Positions 1 to 7,385 of a DNA stretch of 64,000 nt are shown here, piece by piece; the first letter of the stretch is position 1; each line of letters starts with the position of its first letter. Both the position numbers and the translations under genes were made by a program. The stretch is from NCBI RefSeq assembly GCF_029589055.1, contig NZ_JARQZP010000007.1, positions 372,001 to 436,000 of the forward strand, written 5' to 3'. The stretch comes from Vibrio hannami. GTDB taxonomy: Bacteria; Pseudomonadota; Gammaproteobacteria; Enterobacterales; Vibrionaceae. Under the pieces are notes generated by a model. The model was not told the DNA's origin. It searched no databases and was given only the letters and a program-made list of their open reading frames with translations.

Positions 1-637
1 TTTCCTGAGATTTTTCTAGACCCATATAAAAAACTAACGTTTGACCTGCTTCAACCAGTCCCGCCCAGGCAGGTAGTGCCCCTGAAACGACATGCCCAGT
101 AATAAAGGTGACGCTACGAGAAACCTTTCGGTGTGTAAGGGGAATCAAGGAAGAAGAAGCACAACCGATAGCAGCGGTAATTCCAGGAATGACCTCATAA
201 GGAATTTGTTCGTGTACTAGCTTCATGGCCTCTTCACCACCACGCCCAAAAATAAATGGGTCGCCGCCTTTAAGGCGAACGGTGTTTTTACCGTGAAGTG
301 CGTTGTCCACCAGAATCTGGTTAATATTTTCCTGACTCAGGCTAGGTTGGCCGCAACGTTTACCTACGTATATGAACTCTGCATCCGGATTGGCTAATTG
401 CAGTATCTCTTTGCTTACCAGACGGTCGTAAACCAATACTTCTGCAGCTTCAATGGTTCTTAGTGCTTTAATGGTTAAAAGCTCTGGATCACCGGGACCT
501 GCTCCAACTAAGCTGACTTTTCCCTTATGGTTGACGGAAGGTTTTGACTTAGCCGGGGTGTATTCGCGGTAACACTGACCGTGAATACTGTAGCTTTTAT
601 CCTGAATTCTGGTCGATTTCATCTCTGAACGTTCCAT
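1..637 (-). CDS. cobA: Uroporphyrinogen-III C-methyltransferase (partial, C-terminus off window)
   Basis: SAM-dependent methyltransferase that makes precorrin-2 from uroporphyrinogen III on the way to siroheme, the cofactor of nitrite and sulfite reductases. The minus strand reads openly from ATG 637 to the window edge (about 212 codons). After a roughly 40-residue extension come the family motifs: VGAGPGDPELLT near residue 45, VYDRLVS, YVGKRCG, RLKGGDPFIFGRGGEE and PGITAAIGCA. The ATG at 637 has AGGAG six bases upstream; an ATG at 642 is in another frame and stops within eight codons. The gene follows minE in the same direction but is separated by two hairpins. In vibrios a cobA of this kind often follows nitrite reductase genes; none is visible here. 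Confidence 0.93.
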   Translation of the reverse strand, partial: MERSEMKSTRIQDKSYSIHGQCYREYTPAKSKPSVNHKGKVSLVGAGPGDPELLTIKALRTIEAAEVLVYDRLVSKEILQLANPDAEFIYVGKRCGQPSLSQENINQILVDNALHGKNTVRLKGGDPFIFGRGGEEAMKLVHEQIPYEVIPGITAAIGCASSSLIPLTHRKVSRSVTFITGHVVSGALPAWAGLVEAGQTLVFYMGLEKSQE

Positions 638-668
638 CTCATACTCCTGATCTTGAAGTGCTTCAAAC

Positions 669-699
669 AAAAACGCCCCTCCCGGCTAAAGGAGAGGCG
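669..699 (-). terminator. Terminator-like hairpin in the cobA leader
   Basis: On the minus strand CGCCTCTCC pairs with GGAGGGGCG (one G-T wobble) around an eight-base loop and is followed by TTTTT. This is the shape of an intrinsic terminator. It lies about 30 bases before the cobA start codon with no gene between it and the minE hairpin, so it may act as an attenuator of cobA or be a relic of a lost upstream gene. Confidence 0.6.
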
Positions 700-801
700 T
701 CGCTGCCTAGAATCGATATAAATTTACTTATCTGGATACAAGCAATTTTCGAACCGGAATAACTATTACAGTAAATCAAGATGTTAGGGTAGGGGATAAC
801 G

Positions 802-828
802 AATTTTGCCCCATAATGGGGCAAAATT
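802..828 (-). terminator. Hairpin downstream of minE
   Basis: A perfect 13-base inverted repeat (aattttgccccat / atggggcaaaatt) lies about 30 bases past the minE stop codon. The A/T-flanked, G/C-cored stem looks like a bidirectional intrinsic terminator closing the minCDE operon. Confidence 0.7.
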
Positions 829-856
829 AGATGATATTTGGTAGAAAATGTGCTCG

Positions 857-1118
857 TTACTTGTCGTCTTCAGGCAGTTTTACATTTAGCTCAAGTACAG
901 AAAGATCGTCGTCTCCCTGCTCCAGAGATACATTCACCATTTCTGGGTCGACATCTACGTACTTAGCCAATACTTTCAAGATATCTTCCTTAAGTTGTGG
1001 CAGATATGAGACGGAACTGTCTGTTTGGCTACGGCGTTCAGCAACAATGATTTGCAAACGCTCTTTTGCAAGCCCAGCGGATTTTTTTCTGAGGGCGGAA
1101 AAACTCTAATAATGACAT
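857..1118 (-). CDS. minE: Cell division topological specificity factor MinE, reading frame broken
   Basis: MinE stimulates the MinD ATPase and drives pole-to-pole Min oscillation, which keeps the division septum at mid-cell. ATG at 1118 sits two bases after the minD stop, with GGAGG inside the minD end, and gives [12 protein letters not shown]. The rest ([17 protein letters not shown] ... NVKLPEDDK) is in another frame. The break is at seven A residues on the minus strand (plus-strand T run at 1082–1088). One A fewer gives 86 residues and two bases more gives 87; known MinE proteins have about 87–88. As written, translation from ATG ends after 26 residues. A TTG at 1057 could start the remainder but would lose the membrane- and MinD-binding N-terminus. 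Sequencing error is the simplest explanation. Confidence 0.85.
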
Positions 1119-1119
1119 C

Positions 1120-1932
1120 TTATCCTCCGAATAGGCGCTGGAAAATACCTCTCTTCTCTTCCGTCAGGAATCGAAAATCCATTTGCTGACCTAGCAGACG
1201 TTCTACTGTGTCGTCGTATGCCTGACCTGCGTCAGAAGATTCATCAAATACTACTGGCACACCTTTGTTTGATGCATTAAGCACGGCCTGGCTTTCAGGA
1301 ATCACGCCCAACAGTTTGATGTGAAGAATTTCTTCTACATCTTCAACGCTCAGCATTTCGCCCTGATTTACACGAGCAGGGTTGTAGCGGGTAAGCAGAA
1401 GGTGCTGTTTAACAGGCTCAAGCCCTTGCTCTGCACGAACAGACTTGGAATCCAAAATGCCAAGAATACGGTCAGAGTCGCGTACTGATGACACCTCAGG
1501 GTTTGTTGTTACGATAGCTTCATCGGCAAAATAAAGTGCCATCAAAGCGCCTTGTTCGATACCCGCTGGTGAATCACAGATAATGAACTCGAAGCCCATT
1601 TCATCCAGTTCATCTAAGACACGCTTTACGCCATCTTTAGTCAGAGCATCTTTATCTCTGGTCTGTGATGCAGGAAGGATGAACAGGTTGTCAGTGCGTT
1701 TGTCTTTGATTAACGCCTGATTAAGGGTTGCTTCACCGTTAATCACATTTACAAAATCATAAACAACTCTGCGTTCACACCCCATGATCAAGTCGAGGTT
1801 ACGCAAGCCAATATCGAAATCGATAACGGCGGTTTTTTTACCTTTCAGTGCAAGTCCTGATGCAATAGCAGCGCTGGAAGTTGTTTTCCCAACACCGCCT
1901 TTACCAGATGTAACAACAATAACGCGGGCCAT
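1120..1932 (-). CDS. minD: Septum site-determining protein MinD (ATPase)
   Basis: ParA/MinD-family ATPase that binds the membrane when ATP-loaded, recruits MinC and is released by MinE. The 270-residue length is standard. Visible motifs are the deviant Walker A near residues 10–17 (GKGGVGKTT), VIDFDIGLRNLD (switch I), the Walker B region FIICDSPAGIE, and a C-terminal amphipathic membrane-targeting helix (EEKRGIFQRLFGG). It lies between minC and minE, 12 bases after the minC stop and one base before the minE start, so the three form one operon. ATG 1932 is preceded by an AGAAAGGAAC ribosome-binding sequence. Confidence 0.98.
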   Translation of the reverse strand: MARVIVVTSGKGGVGKTTSSAAIASGLALKGKKTAVIDFDIGLRNLDLIMGCERRVVYDFVNVINGEATLNQALIKDKRTDNLFILPASQTRDKDALTKDGVKRVLDELDEMGFEFIICDSPAGIEQGALMALYFADEAIVTTNPEVSSVRDSDRILGILDSKSVRAEQGLEPVKQHLLLTRYNPARVNQGEMLSVEDVEEILHIKLLGVIPESQAVLNASNKGVPVVFDESSDAGQAYDDTVERLLGQQMDFRFLTEEKRGIFQRLFGG

Positions 1933-1944
1933 TTTTGTTCCTTT

Positions 1945-2607
1945 CTAAATATTAAGTATCTCGAATTTCAGTACATCGCTCTCCATCGAGAGCATAACCT
2001 TTTGCTGCCAGTAATTGGTCTCTATCTGGTCGCTTAGCCAGTAGTTCCCGGCTATCGATACCAGTTCCGCCTGAAGATCATTACAGATGATTCTGGCTTC
2101 TTTCTGTCCGCTTGCTCCGGCTATTGCCCGGCCTCTTAAGGTGCCATGTATATGAATGCTGCCATCTGCAATCACTTCTGCTCCTGCGCTAACATGGTTA
2201 AGAATGATTAGGTCGCTGTTGGCTGCATATACTTGTTGACCGGATCTTACAGGAGTTCTGATTACCTTGGCTGGTACCATTTTCTGAGTAGGCTGCTTCA
2301 CAGGAGCAGAGCCTGACATAACCGCAAGTCCGGACTCTTTAGCCAGGTTTTCGGTTCTCCTGTCTTTGCACCCGATAACCGCAACAGGCACCATTCCAGA
2401 ATCCATTACTCCGGCTTTAAGCATCGAAAAATCGATCTCTTGAGTCACTTTAGTGATGTTAAGTACGATAGGTGCAGAAGAGAAAAAAGAAGGAGCTTGA
2501 GATATTTTTTCTTTTAAATAACTCAGAGTATCTGATAATGGGTTGTCAGATAGATGAAGAACCGATAGCGTAAAGCTGCTACCTTTTAAATCCGGGGAGT
2601 TCGCCAT
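1945..2607 (-). CDS. minC: Septum site-determining protein MinC
   Basis: FtsZ polymerisation inhibitor carried to the membrane by MinD. The 220 residues fit the family: an N-terminal domain (about 1–105) that acts on FtsZ, a linker, and a C-terminal beta-helix domain (about 118–220) that dimerises and binds MinD. The beta-helix holds the characteristic [14 protein letters not shown] and LRGRAIAG repeats. It is the first gene of minCDE and is divergent from ycgL, an arrangement also found in E. coli. Confidence 0.97.
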   Translation of the reverse strand: MANSPDLKGSSFTLSVLHLSDNPLSDTLSYLKEKISQAPSFFSSAPIVLNITKVTQEIDFSMLKAGVMDSGMVPVAVIGCKDRRTENLAKESGLAVMSGSAPVKQPTQKMVPAKVIRTPVRSGQQVYAANSDLIILNHVSAGAEVIADGSIHIHGTLRGRAIAGASGQKEARIICNDLQAELVSIAGNYWLSDQIETNYWQQKVMLSMESDVLKFEILNI

Positions 2608-2795
2608 AGAGCTTACCGCCTCATATAATCAGATATAGCGAAAAAGTGTAAAGCATGTTATAGCTGAAAGGAGTAGTCAGCAAGTGAACTTATGGTAAAA
2701 ATAGCTGTTTAATATGTAAATCATAGTGAAATGGTTAAAACTTACTCTTTGTTGATTAAGAATTGCGCTAAATGATAGTAATAACAAGGGTGAAT

Positions 2796-3074
2796 ATGTT
2801 TTGTTCAATTTATAAAAGTAGCAAAAAAGAAGGTGCTTACCTATACATTCCTAAGCGGGATGATTTTTCTCAGGTGCCGGATCAGCTACTTGAAACATTT
2901 GGCAAGCCCACGTTTGTCATGTTAATAAAACTTGAGGATCGTCAACTTGCTCAGGTAGATATTGAAAAGGTGAAAGCGTCTATTTCTGAACAGGGCTTTT
3001 TCCTACAGTTACCTCCACCACCAGAAAACGTATTGGAACAATTCAAAGAGCAAAACAAGAAAAATAACTCATAA
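2796..3074 (+). CDS. ycgL: YcgL domain protein
   Basis: Small cytoplasmic protein of the YcgL family (92 residues), often found next to minCDE in gammaproteobacteria; its biochemical role is not settled. Family signatures are the N-terminal [11 protein letters not shown], the [16 protein letters not shown] stretch, and the proline run QLPPPP near the C-terminus. The start at 2796 is chosen because AAGGG lies just upstream and family members begin MFC; the in-frame ATG at 2772 would add eight residues unlike the family. Confidence 0.92.
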   Translation: MFCSIYKSSKKEGAYLYIPKRDDFSQVPDQLLETFGKPTFVMLIKLEDRQLAQVDIEKVKASISEQGFFLQLPPPPENVLEQFKEQNKKNNS

Positions 3075-3139
3075 TAAATGGTAGTTCGGAAGTTGTTTCA
3101 AAATAAAAAAGACAGGTCAGTTGCCATAAGGATTTAGCG

Positions 3140-4114
3140 ATGAAAAAAGTGATCGCATTGTTGTTAAGTGCAGGTGTTTCAGTATCTGCACTAGCAGCCA
3201 AACCAGAGTTTAGTACTTACATTGATGGGTTGAAGCAGGAAGCCCGGGCACAAGGAATATCTGAGCAGATAATCCAGCAAGCATTTGAAGGGGTTGAATA
3301 CAAGCCAAGAGCGGTAAAAGCAGACAGAAATCAGCCAGAGAAGAAGCTCACCCTGGATGAGTATATCCCACGAGCGGTCCCTGACTGGAAAGTGAAACAA
3401 GCTCAAAAGCTATACGACAAGCACTACGCTGAATTATCCAGAATTGGGAAAGAGTATGGCGTACAACCGCGATTTATCGTCGCGCTTTGGGGTGTAGAGA
3501 GCAATTTTGGCAGCCTTACTGGTGGTTACAACGTAATCGATGCGCTTTCTACTCTGGCCTATGATGGTCGCCGTGAAGCATTCTTCCGCAAGGAAGCGAT
3601 GGCGGCACTGACTATCCTTGATCAGGGCCATATAGCGGTTGATAAAATGAAAGGTTCCTGGGCCGGAGCAATGGGTCAATGCCAATTTATGCCTAGCTCT
3701 TTCCTAGCCTATGCTGCTGATGGAAATGGTGATGGCAAAAAAGATATCTGGAATTCAAAGCCGGATGTTTTTGCTTCCGCTGCTAACTACTTAAGTGAGT
3801 TTGGTTGGGATGATAAATATACCTGGGGACGTCAGGTTATGGTTCCGCACAATATTTCTCATGATCTGATTGGCCGTCAGGAAGAAAAAGGCAAAACCCT
3901 TGAGGAGTGGTCTAAACTGGGGGTGACAAAACATGATGGTTCTAGACTTCCTAGCCCTAAAGAGCCAATCAAGGCATGGCTGATTATGCCGGATGACGAA
4001 GACGGAAGAGCATACCTTGTATACAATAACTATCAGGTATTAATGAAGTGGAACCGCTCTTACTACTTCGGTATTGCAGTAAGCCACCTCGCAGACCGTA
4101 TCAAGTTTGGCTAA
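3140..4114 (+). CDS. Lytic murein transglycosylase (MltB-like, SLT_2 family)
   Basis: Periplasmic enzyme that cleaves the MurNAc–GlcNAc bond of peptidoglycan with formation of anhydro-MurNAc. The 324-residue protein has a signal peptide (MKKVIALLLSAGVSVSALAA) without a lipobox cysteine, so it is probably soluble, unlike MltB itself. The catalytic region is visible as ALWGVESNFGSLTG (Glu is the likely acid/base) with AMGQCQFMPSSF and GDGKKDIWN downstream. No separate peptidoglycan-binding domain is seen. It stands alone between ycgL and a convergent LysM lipoprotein gene with which it shares a terminator. Confidence 0.92.
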   Translation: MKKVIALLLSAGVSVSALAAKPEFSTYIDGLKQEARAQGISEQIIQQAFEGVEYKPRAVKADRNQPEKKLTLDEYIPRAVPDWKVKQAQKLYDKHYAELSRIGKEYGVQPRFIVALWGVESNFGSLTGGYNVIDALSTLAYDGRREAFFRKEAMAALTILDQGHIAVDKMKGSWAGAMGQCQFMPSSFLAYAADGNGDGKKDIWNSKPDVFASAANYLSEFGWDDKYTWGRQVMVPHNISHDLIGRQEEKGKTLEEWSKLGVTKHDGSRLPSPKEPIKAWLIMPDDEDGRAYLVYNNYQVLMKWNRSYYFGIAVSHLADRIKFG

Positions 4115-4137
4115 ACACAAACTCAGTTAAACGACAA

Positions 4138-4165
4138 AAGCCAGAATCTCTCGATTCTGGCTTCT
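4138..4165. terminator. Bidirectional terminator between transglycosylase and LysM gene
   Basis: AAGCCAGAATC pairs perfectly with GATTCTGGCTT around a four-base loop, lying between two convergent genes. It can serve both strands. Confidence 0.85.
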
Positions 4166-4188
4166 TAATATGTAACTAACTAAAAAAA

Positions 4189-4629
4189 TTAGTTTAGTTT
4201 TAGTACGTCACCAACGTAAAGAAGGTCAATACCTTTGTCATTTAGCTGAGGGTTTAGAGAAACCAACGCTTCAATAGTAGTGTTGTTAGCGTTCGCGATT
4301 TCAGTTAGCGTGTCGCCTTCTTTTACCGCGTAAGTGATCTTCTTCGCTGCTGCTTCTCTAGCTGCTTCTTCTTCGGCTAAAGCTTGTGCTTTTTCGTTAA
4401 GCTCTTGCTCTTTGTTAGCAAGGTTCTGCTGCTTTTCGTTTAGAAGCTGCTCTTTAGTGCGCAGTTCTACTGCTTTGTCACCAAGTTGCTCTTGCTTAGC
4501 GTTAAGCTGTTGTTCCTGGTTAGTTAGCTGCTGTTCTTTTTGAGCAATTTCGTCAGTGTTAGAACAACCAACAACAAGAGATGATGCACCCAACATTAGC
4601 ACTAATAGACTTTTATTAATTGATTTCAC
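4189..4629 (-). CDS. LysM-domain coiled-coil lipoprotein
   Basis: Predicted lipoprotein of 146 residues. The signal peptide ends in LVVGC, a lipobox with the modified Cys at residue 22. Residues about 25–98 are almost entirely Gln/Glu/Lys/Leu-rich repeats (KEQQLTNQEQQLNAKQEQL and similar) that predict a long coiled coil. Residues about 101–146 form one LysM domain (YAVKEGDTLTEIANANNTTI) expected to bind peptidoglycan. The layout suggests a membrane-anchored rod touching the cell wall. The precise function is unknown. It is convergent with the lytic transglycosylase gene, which also acts on peptidoglycan. Confidence 0.88.
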   Translation of the reverse strand: MKSINKSLLVLMLGASSLVVGCSNTDEIAQKEQQLTNQEQQLNAKQEQLGDKAVELRTKEQLLNEKQQNLANKEQELNEKAQALAEEEAAREAAAKKITYAVKEGDTLTEIANANNTTIEALVSLNPQLNDKGIDLLYVGDVLKLN

Positions 4630-4796
4630 AATTTTCTACCTTGTTCTATTTAAGAAGAGCGGTAAGACTATCAACGCTATGTGTGCAAAATATCTGAGAA
4701 TTGTTAGCGTTTTATGGAGTTGGAAAATAAAAAGTCAAGAACTAACAATGAGTTATATGGCTTCTTAAAATAAAGAAGCCATATGAATATAAAGTG

Positions 4797-5657
4797 CTAT
4801 TTTGCGGTTTGATATTGTTCACACGCAATCATGGTGTTTTCAATCAGGCTGGCTACTGTCATAGGACCAACGCCTCCTGGCACAGGAGTAATAAAGCTTG
4901 CGTTCTCTTTTGCTCCCTGATAATCCACATCACCAACCAGCTTTCCATCTTCTAGGCGGTTAATGCCGACATCTACAACGATAGCGCCTTTCTTAATCCA
5001 TGAGCCTGGAATGAAGTTCGGTTTGCCTACAGCAACTACCACAACATCAGCCTGACGAACAAACGATTCAAGGTCTTTAGTGAATCTGTGGCAGGTAGTA
5101 GTGGTGCAACCGGAAAGAAGAAGCTCAAGCGTCATTGGGCGACCAACGATATTTGAAGCTCCAACAATAACGGCATGTTTACCGCGAAGCTCTATATTAT
5201 AGCGCTCCAGCAGCGTGATGATACCTTTAGGAGTACAAGAACGCAGCTTAGGAATACGCTGAGCAAGGCGGCCTACGTTGTATGGGTGGAAGCCGTCGAC
5301 ATCTTTTTCTGGATGAATTCGTTCTAGTACTTTTGTGCTATCAATACCGGCAGGAAGAGGTAGTTGCACCAGAATACCATCGACTTCATCATCGTTATTT
5401 AATTGTTCAACAAGCGTTAAAAGCTCTTCTTCAGTCGCGGTTGCTGGCAAGTCAAAAGACTTGGAAACAAAACCCACTTCGTCACATGCTTTACGTTTAC
5501 TTCCAACATAAACTTGTGATGCAGGATCTTCACCCACAAGTACCACGGCTAACCCCGGCGCTCTCAATCCGGCTTCCGTTCTGGCTTTTACACGTGCTGC
5601 GACTTCTGAACGAACGGTTTGTGAAATCAGTTTTCCATCAATATTTTGAGCTGTCAT
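4797..5657 (-). CDS. folD: Bifunctional methylenetetrahydrofolate dehydrogenase/cyclohydrolase
   Basis: Interconverts 5,10-methylene- and 10-formyl-tetrahydrofolate with NADP, feeding one-carbon units to purine and methionine synthesis. The 286 residues match the family. Motifs include [14 protein letters not shown] (catalytic Lys region), [10 protein letters not shown], the nucleotide-binding [10 protein letters not shown], and the C-terminal [14 protein letters not shown] 5657 is preferred because AAGGGAA lies just upstream and [11 protein letters not shown] matches family N-termini; the frame is open 24 codons further upstream. A PurR-type operator lies about 70–80 bases upstream, consistent with purine control. 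Confidence 0.97.
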   Translation of the reverse strand: MTAQNIDGKLISQTVRSEVAARVKARTEAGLRAPGLAVVLVGEDPASQVYVGSKRKACDEVGFVSKSFDLPATATEEELLTLVEQLNNDDEVDGILVQLPLPAGIDSTKVLERIHPEKDVDGFHPYNVGRLAQRIPKLRSCTPKGIITLLERYNIELRGKHAVIVGASNIVGRPMTLELLLSGCTTTTCHRFTKDLESFVRQADVVVVAVGKPNFIPGSWIKKGAIVVDVGINRLEDGKLVGDVDYQGAKENASFITPVPGGVGPMTVASLIENTMIACEQYQTAK

Positions 5658-5723
5658 AGGTTCCCTTGCGATTGTACATATAGGTCTGCGCGCATTGTCG
5701 CAAAAAGAAGGCAAATATCCATT

Positions 5724-5739
5724 AGGCAAACGTTTGCGT
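5724..5739. promoter_or_regulatory. PurR-type operator upstream of folD
   Basis: The 16 bases AGGCAAACGTTTGCGT match the PurR consensus ACGCAAACGTTTGCGT at 15 positions and form a near-perfect palindrome. The site is 67 bases upstream of the folD start. Purine repressor control of one-carbon genes is established in enterobacteria; binding here is inferred. Confidence 0.75.
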
Positions 5740-5887
5740 GGCTTTTGATATTATTCGTCGCAAACATGAGCATATGTATGAAGACACATATATGGTACTG
5801 TTGCACAGTTCTATCGTGTCATACGAAAGTACTAAAAAGTATCGTGTTGTAATTTGATAATAAAAAACATAACCGTCAGCTGGATTA

Positions 5888-6346
5888 GTGAGTAATGAGA
5901 TGCTTAAAAAAATAAAAGACAACTATTACAAAGCAAGAGCAGCCAAAATTATCGAACATCAGGTTAAGTCCTGTATTGAGCGCGGTTTGCTTGAAGACAC
6001 GATGTCTGCAGATATACATGCGACTCAGATTGTCGATTCAGTCTGGGAAAAAAATAACTTTTTGTTGAGTGATGGTTTGGGAAAACGGCCACATGAACAG
6101 GTAATAGCAGTCTATTGCATGATGTGTCAGGTGGAAGAAGCAGAAGATGACTCCGCAGAAGAAAGGGCGTTTATGTCGATGTTATCTGACACTCTAGCCT
6201 TCGTTCAGCAAGAGTTTAATGCTAATTCTATGTCCAAGGCTGACTTTCATTTATTAAGTATATGTTTTGAAGTTATAGAACCTGTTGCTGACAGGTATAA
6301 TGACCTGTCGTTTGATCTCGAAGTTCGGCAATATTCAGCGCTTTAG
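5888..6346 (+). CDS. Hypothetical protein
   Basis: A 152-residue protein not recognised. It is acidic in the middle (EEAEDDSAEE), lacks a signal peptide or membrane segment, and looks mostly helical. The start is uncertain: GTG 5888 is used, while ATG 5900 would give 148 residues; neither has a strong ribosome-binding site. It stands alone between folD (divergent) and a tRNA gene. Its A+T content seems a little higher than its neighbours. Confidence 0.6.
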   Translation: MSNEMLKKIKDNYYKARAAKIIEHQVKSCIERGLLEDTMSADIHATQIVDSVWEKNNFLLSDGLGKRPHEQVIAVYCMMCQVEEAEDDSAEERAFMSMLSDTLAFVQQEFNANSMSKADFHLLSICFEVIEPVADRYNDLSFDLEVRQYSAL

Positions 6347-6398
6347 CGTGTAACTGACTAATATGCAAGCAAACAACAACAATCTCGTTATAAAGCCG

Positions 6399-6428
6399 TT
6401 GACACATATAGGGCTAAACATGTAGATT
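6399..6428 (+). promoter_or_regulatory. Probable sigma-70 promoter of tRNA-Arg
   Basis: TTGACA (6399–6404) and TAGATT (6423–6428) are separated by 18 bases and lie about 60 bases before the tRNA gene. The -35 element is perfect and the -10 element moderate. Confidence 0.55.
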
Positions 6429-6488
6429 ACGCAGCACTGTTAGGCAATTGCCAGGCAGTACCTAATAAGAAGTTAAAACTCTTATTGT

Positions 6489-6565
6489 GCGCCCTTAGCT
6501 CAGCTGGATAGAGCACGTCCCTTCTAAGGATGTGGTCGAAGGTTCGAATCCTTCAGGGCGTGCCA
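6489..6565 (+). tRNA. tRNA-Arg (anticodon TCT)
   Basis: A 77-base cloverleaf. The acceptor arm is GCGCCCT with AGGGCGT, the D arm contains AGCTCAGCTGGATAGAGC, the anticodon stem-loop CCCTTCTAAGG exposes TCT, the T arm carries GGTTCGAATCC, and the CCA end is encoded. The first acceptor pair is G-U rather than G-C. It reads AGA/AGG arginine codons. Confidence 0.97.
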
Positions 6566-6574
6566 TTATTTCGA

Positions 6575-6607
6575 GCCGCAGTAAGTTAGTTCTTACTGCG
6601 GCTTTTT
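6575..6607 (+). terminator. Terminator of tRNA-Arg
   Basis: AGCCGCAGTAAG pairs with CTTACTGCGGCT and is followed by TTTTT, a strong intrinsic terminator ten bases after the tRNA. Confidence 0.92.
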
Positions 6608-6721
6608 CATGTGCCTGTCTACTTACATCTACTCTCACTTAAGGCTGGTGGAGATCATAGGCCTAGAGCCTAAAGTCGTTTTACCACTCGGTGCTTTTGA
6701 AATACTTTTAAAGGAAAGACG

Positions 6722-7069
6722 ATGACAATCGAAAGAATTGAATCAACTGAACGTATGAGCCGTATCGTAAAGCATAACGGTACAATTTATCTTTGTGGAC
6801 AAACGGCTGGTGACGCTGAATGGGATATCACAGAGCAAACTCAGCGTTGTCTGGATAAAATCGATGCTTTGCTTGAAAAGGCTGGTAGTAACCGAGACAA
6901 GATTCTGTCAGTAACTATCTATATTCGTGATATGAAAGACTTTGCTGCTATGAACAAGGTATGGGATGCATGGGTTGCTAATGGCGAAAAACCAGCTCGT
7001 GCTTGTGTAGAAGCGCGCATGGCTCGTGACGTTATTCTTGTTGAAATGTCGGTTGTTGCTGCTCAGTAA
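6722..7069 (+). CDS. RidA/YjgF/YER057c family protein
   Basis: A 115-residue protein of the RidA superfamily, whose best-known members hydrolyse reactive enamine/imine intermediates to ketoacids and ammonia. Seen are the N-terminal strand [11 protein letters not shown], the helix with [18 protein letters not shown], and the C-terminal [12 protein letters not shown], which carries the conserved Arg that binds the substrate carboxylate. The N-terminus resembles the YoaB subgroup more than RidA proper, so deaminase activity is probable but not assured. AAAGGAAAGACG immediately precedes the ATG. It is monocistronic, with its own terminator. Confidence 0.88.
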   Translation: MTIERIESTERMSRIVKHNGTIYLCGQTAGDAEWDITEQTQRCLDKIDALLEKAGSNRDKILSVTIYIRDMKDFAAMNKVWDAWVANGEKPARACVEARMARDVILVEMSVVAAQ

Positions 7070-7092
7070 TCAGCTCTTATTTTCATTTTTTT

Positions 7093-7129
7093 AAGCCCCG
7101 GAATCTCAGGATTCCGGGGCTTGTTTTTT
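7093..7129 (+). terminator. Terminator of the RidA-family gene
   Basis: AAGCCCCGGAATC / GATTCCGGGGCTT is a perfect stem with a four-base loop, followed by TGTTTTTT. Confidence 0.93.
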
Positions 7130-7385
7130 GGAGTGCCTCGAAATCAGTTGACTTAAGTTTTTGATTATATGGATTGTAAAGGTTGGCTATTTTATTGTGA
7201 GGTAGTAACAAAGAAGGCCGTTATAAAAATAAATTTAGTTATCTGGTTTCGATAAAGTTTTGTCTGTTTTTTGGCTTATTTGACGCTCTTGCTGTGATTT
7301 TTGCGGATTGTGATCTCCTGACTATTCCTGGCGATCCGGTTTTTAACTGTTTAACCGAAAAAATTAACACTAGATGGTGATGAAT
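7130..7385. other. Intergenic region before the anion permease
   Basis: AT-rich, without a convincing gene, repeat or operator. It probably holds the permease promoter, but no -35/-10 pair stands out. Confidence 0.4.

Noticed and set aside
831..1109. A 92-codon plus-strand open frame opposite minE
   Set aside because: It is the antisense shadow of minE, with Ser/Thr-rich composition and no family features.
4334..4543. Ser/Cys-rich open frame on the plus strand within the LysM gene
   Set aside because: It arises from the opposite strand of the Gln/Glu/Lys-rich coiled-coil repeats and is not a real gene.
6640..6720. Small stem TAGGC/GCCTA inside a GTGG/CCAC stem before the RidA-family gene, considered as a riboswitch
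   Set aside because: It matches no riboswitch I know, and the stems are only four to five pairs.
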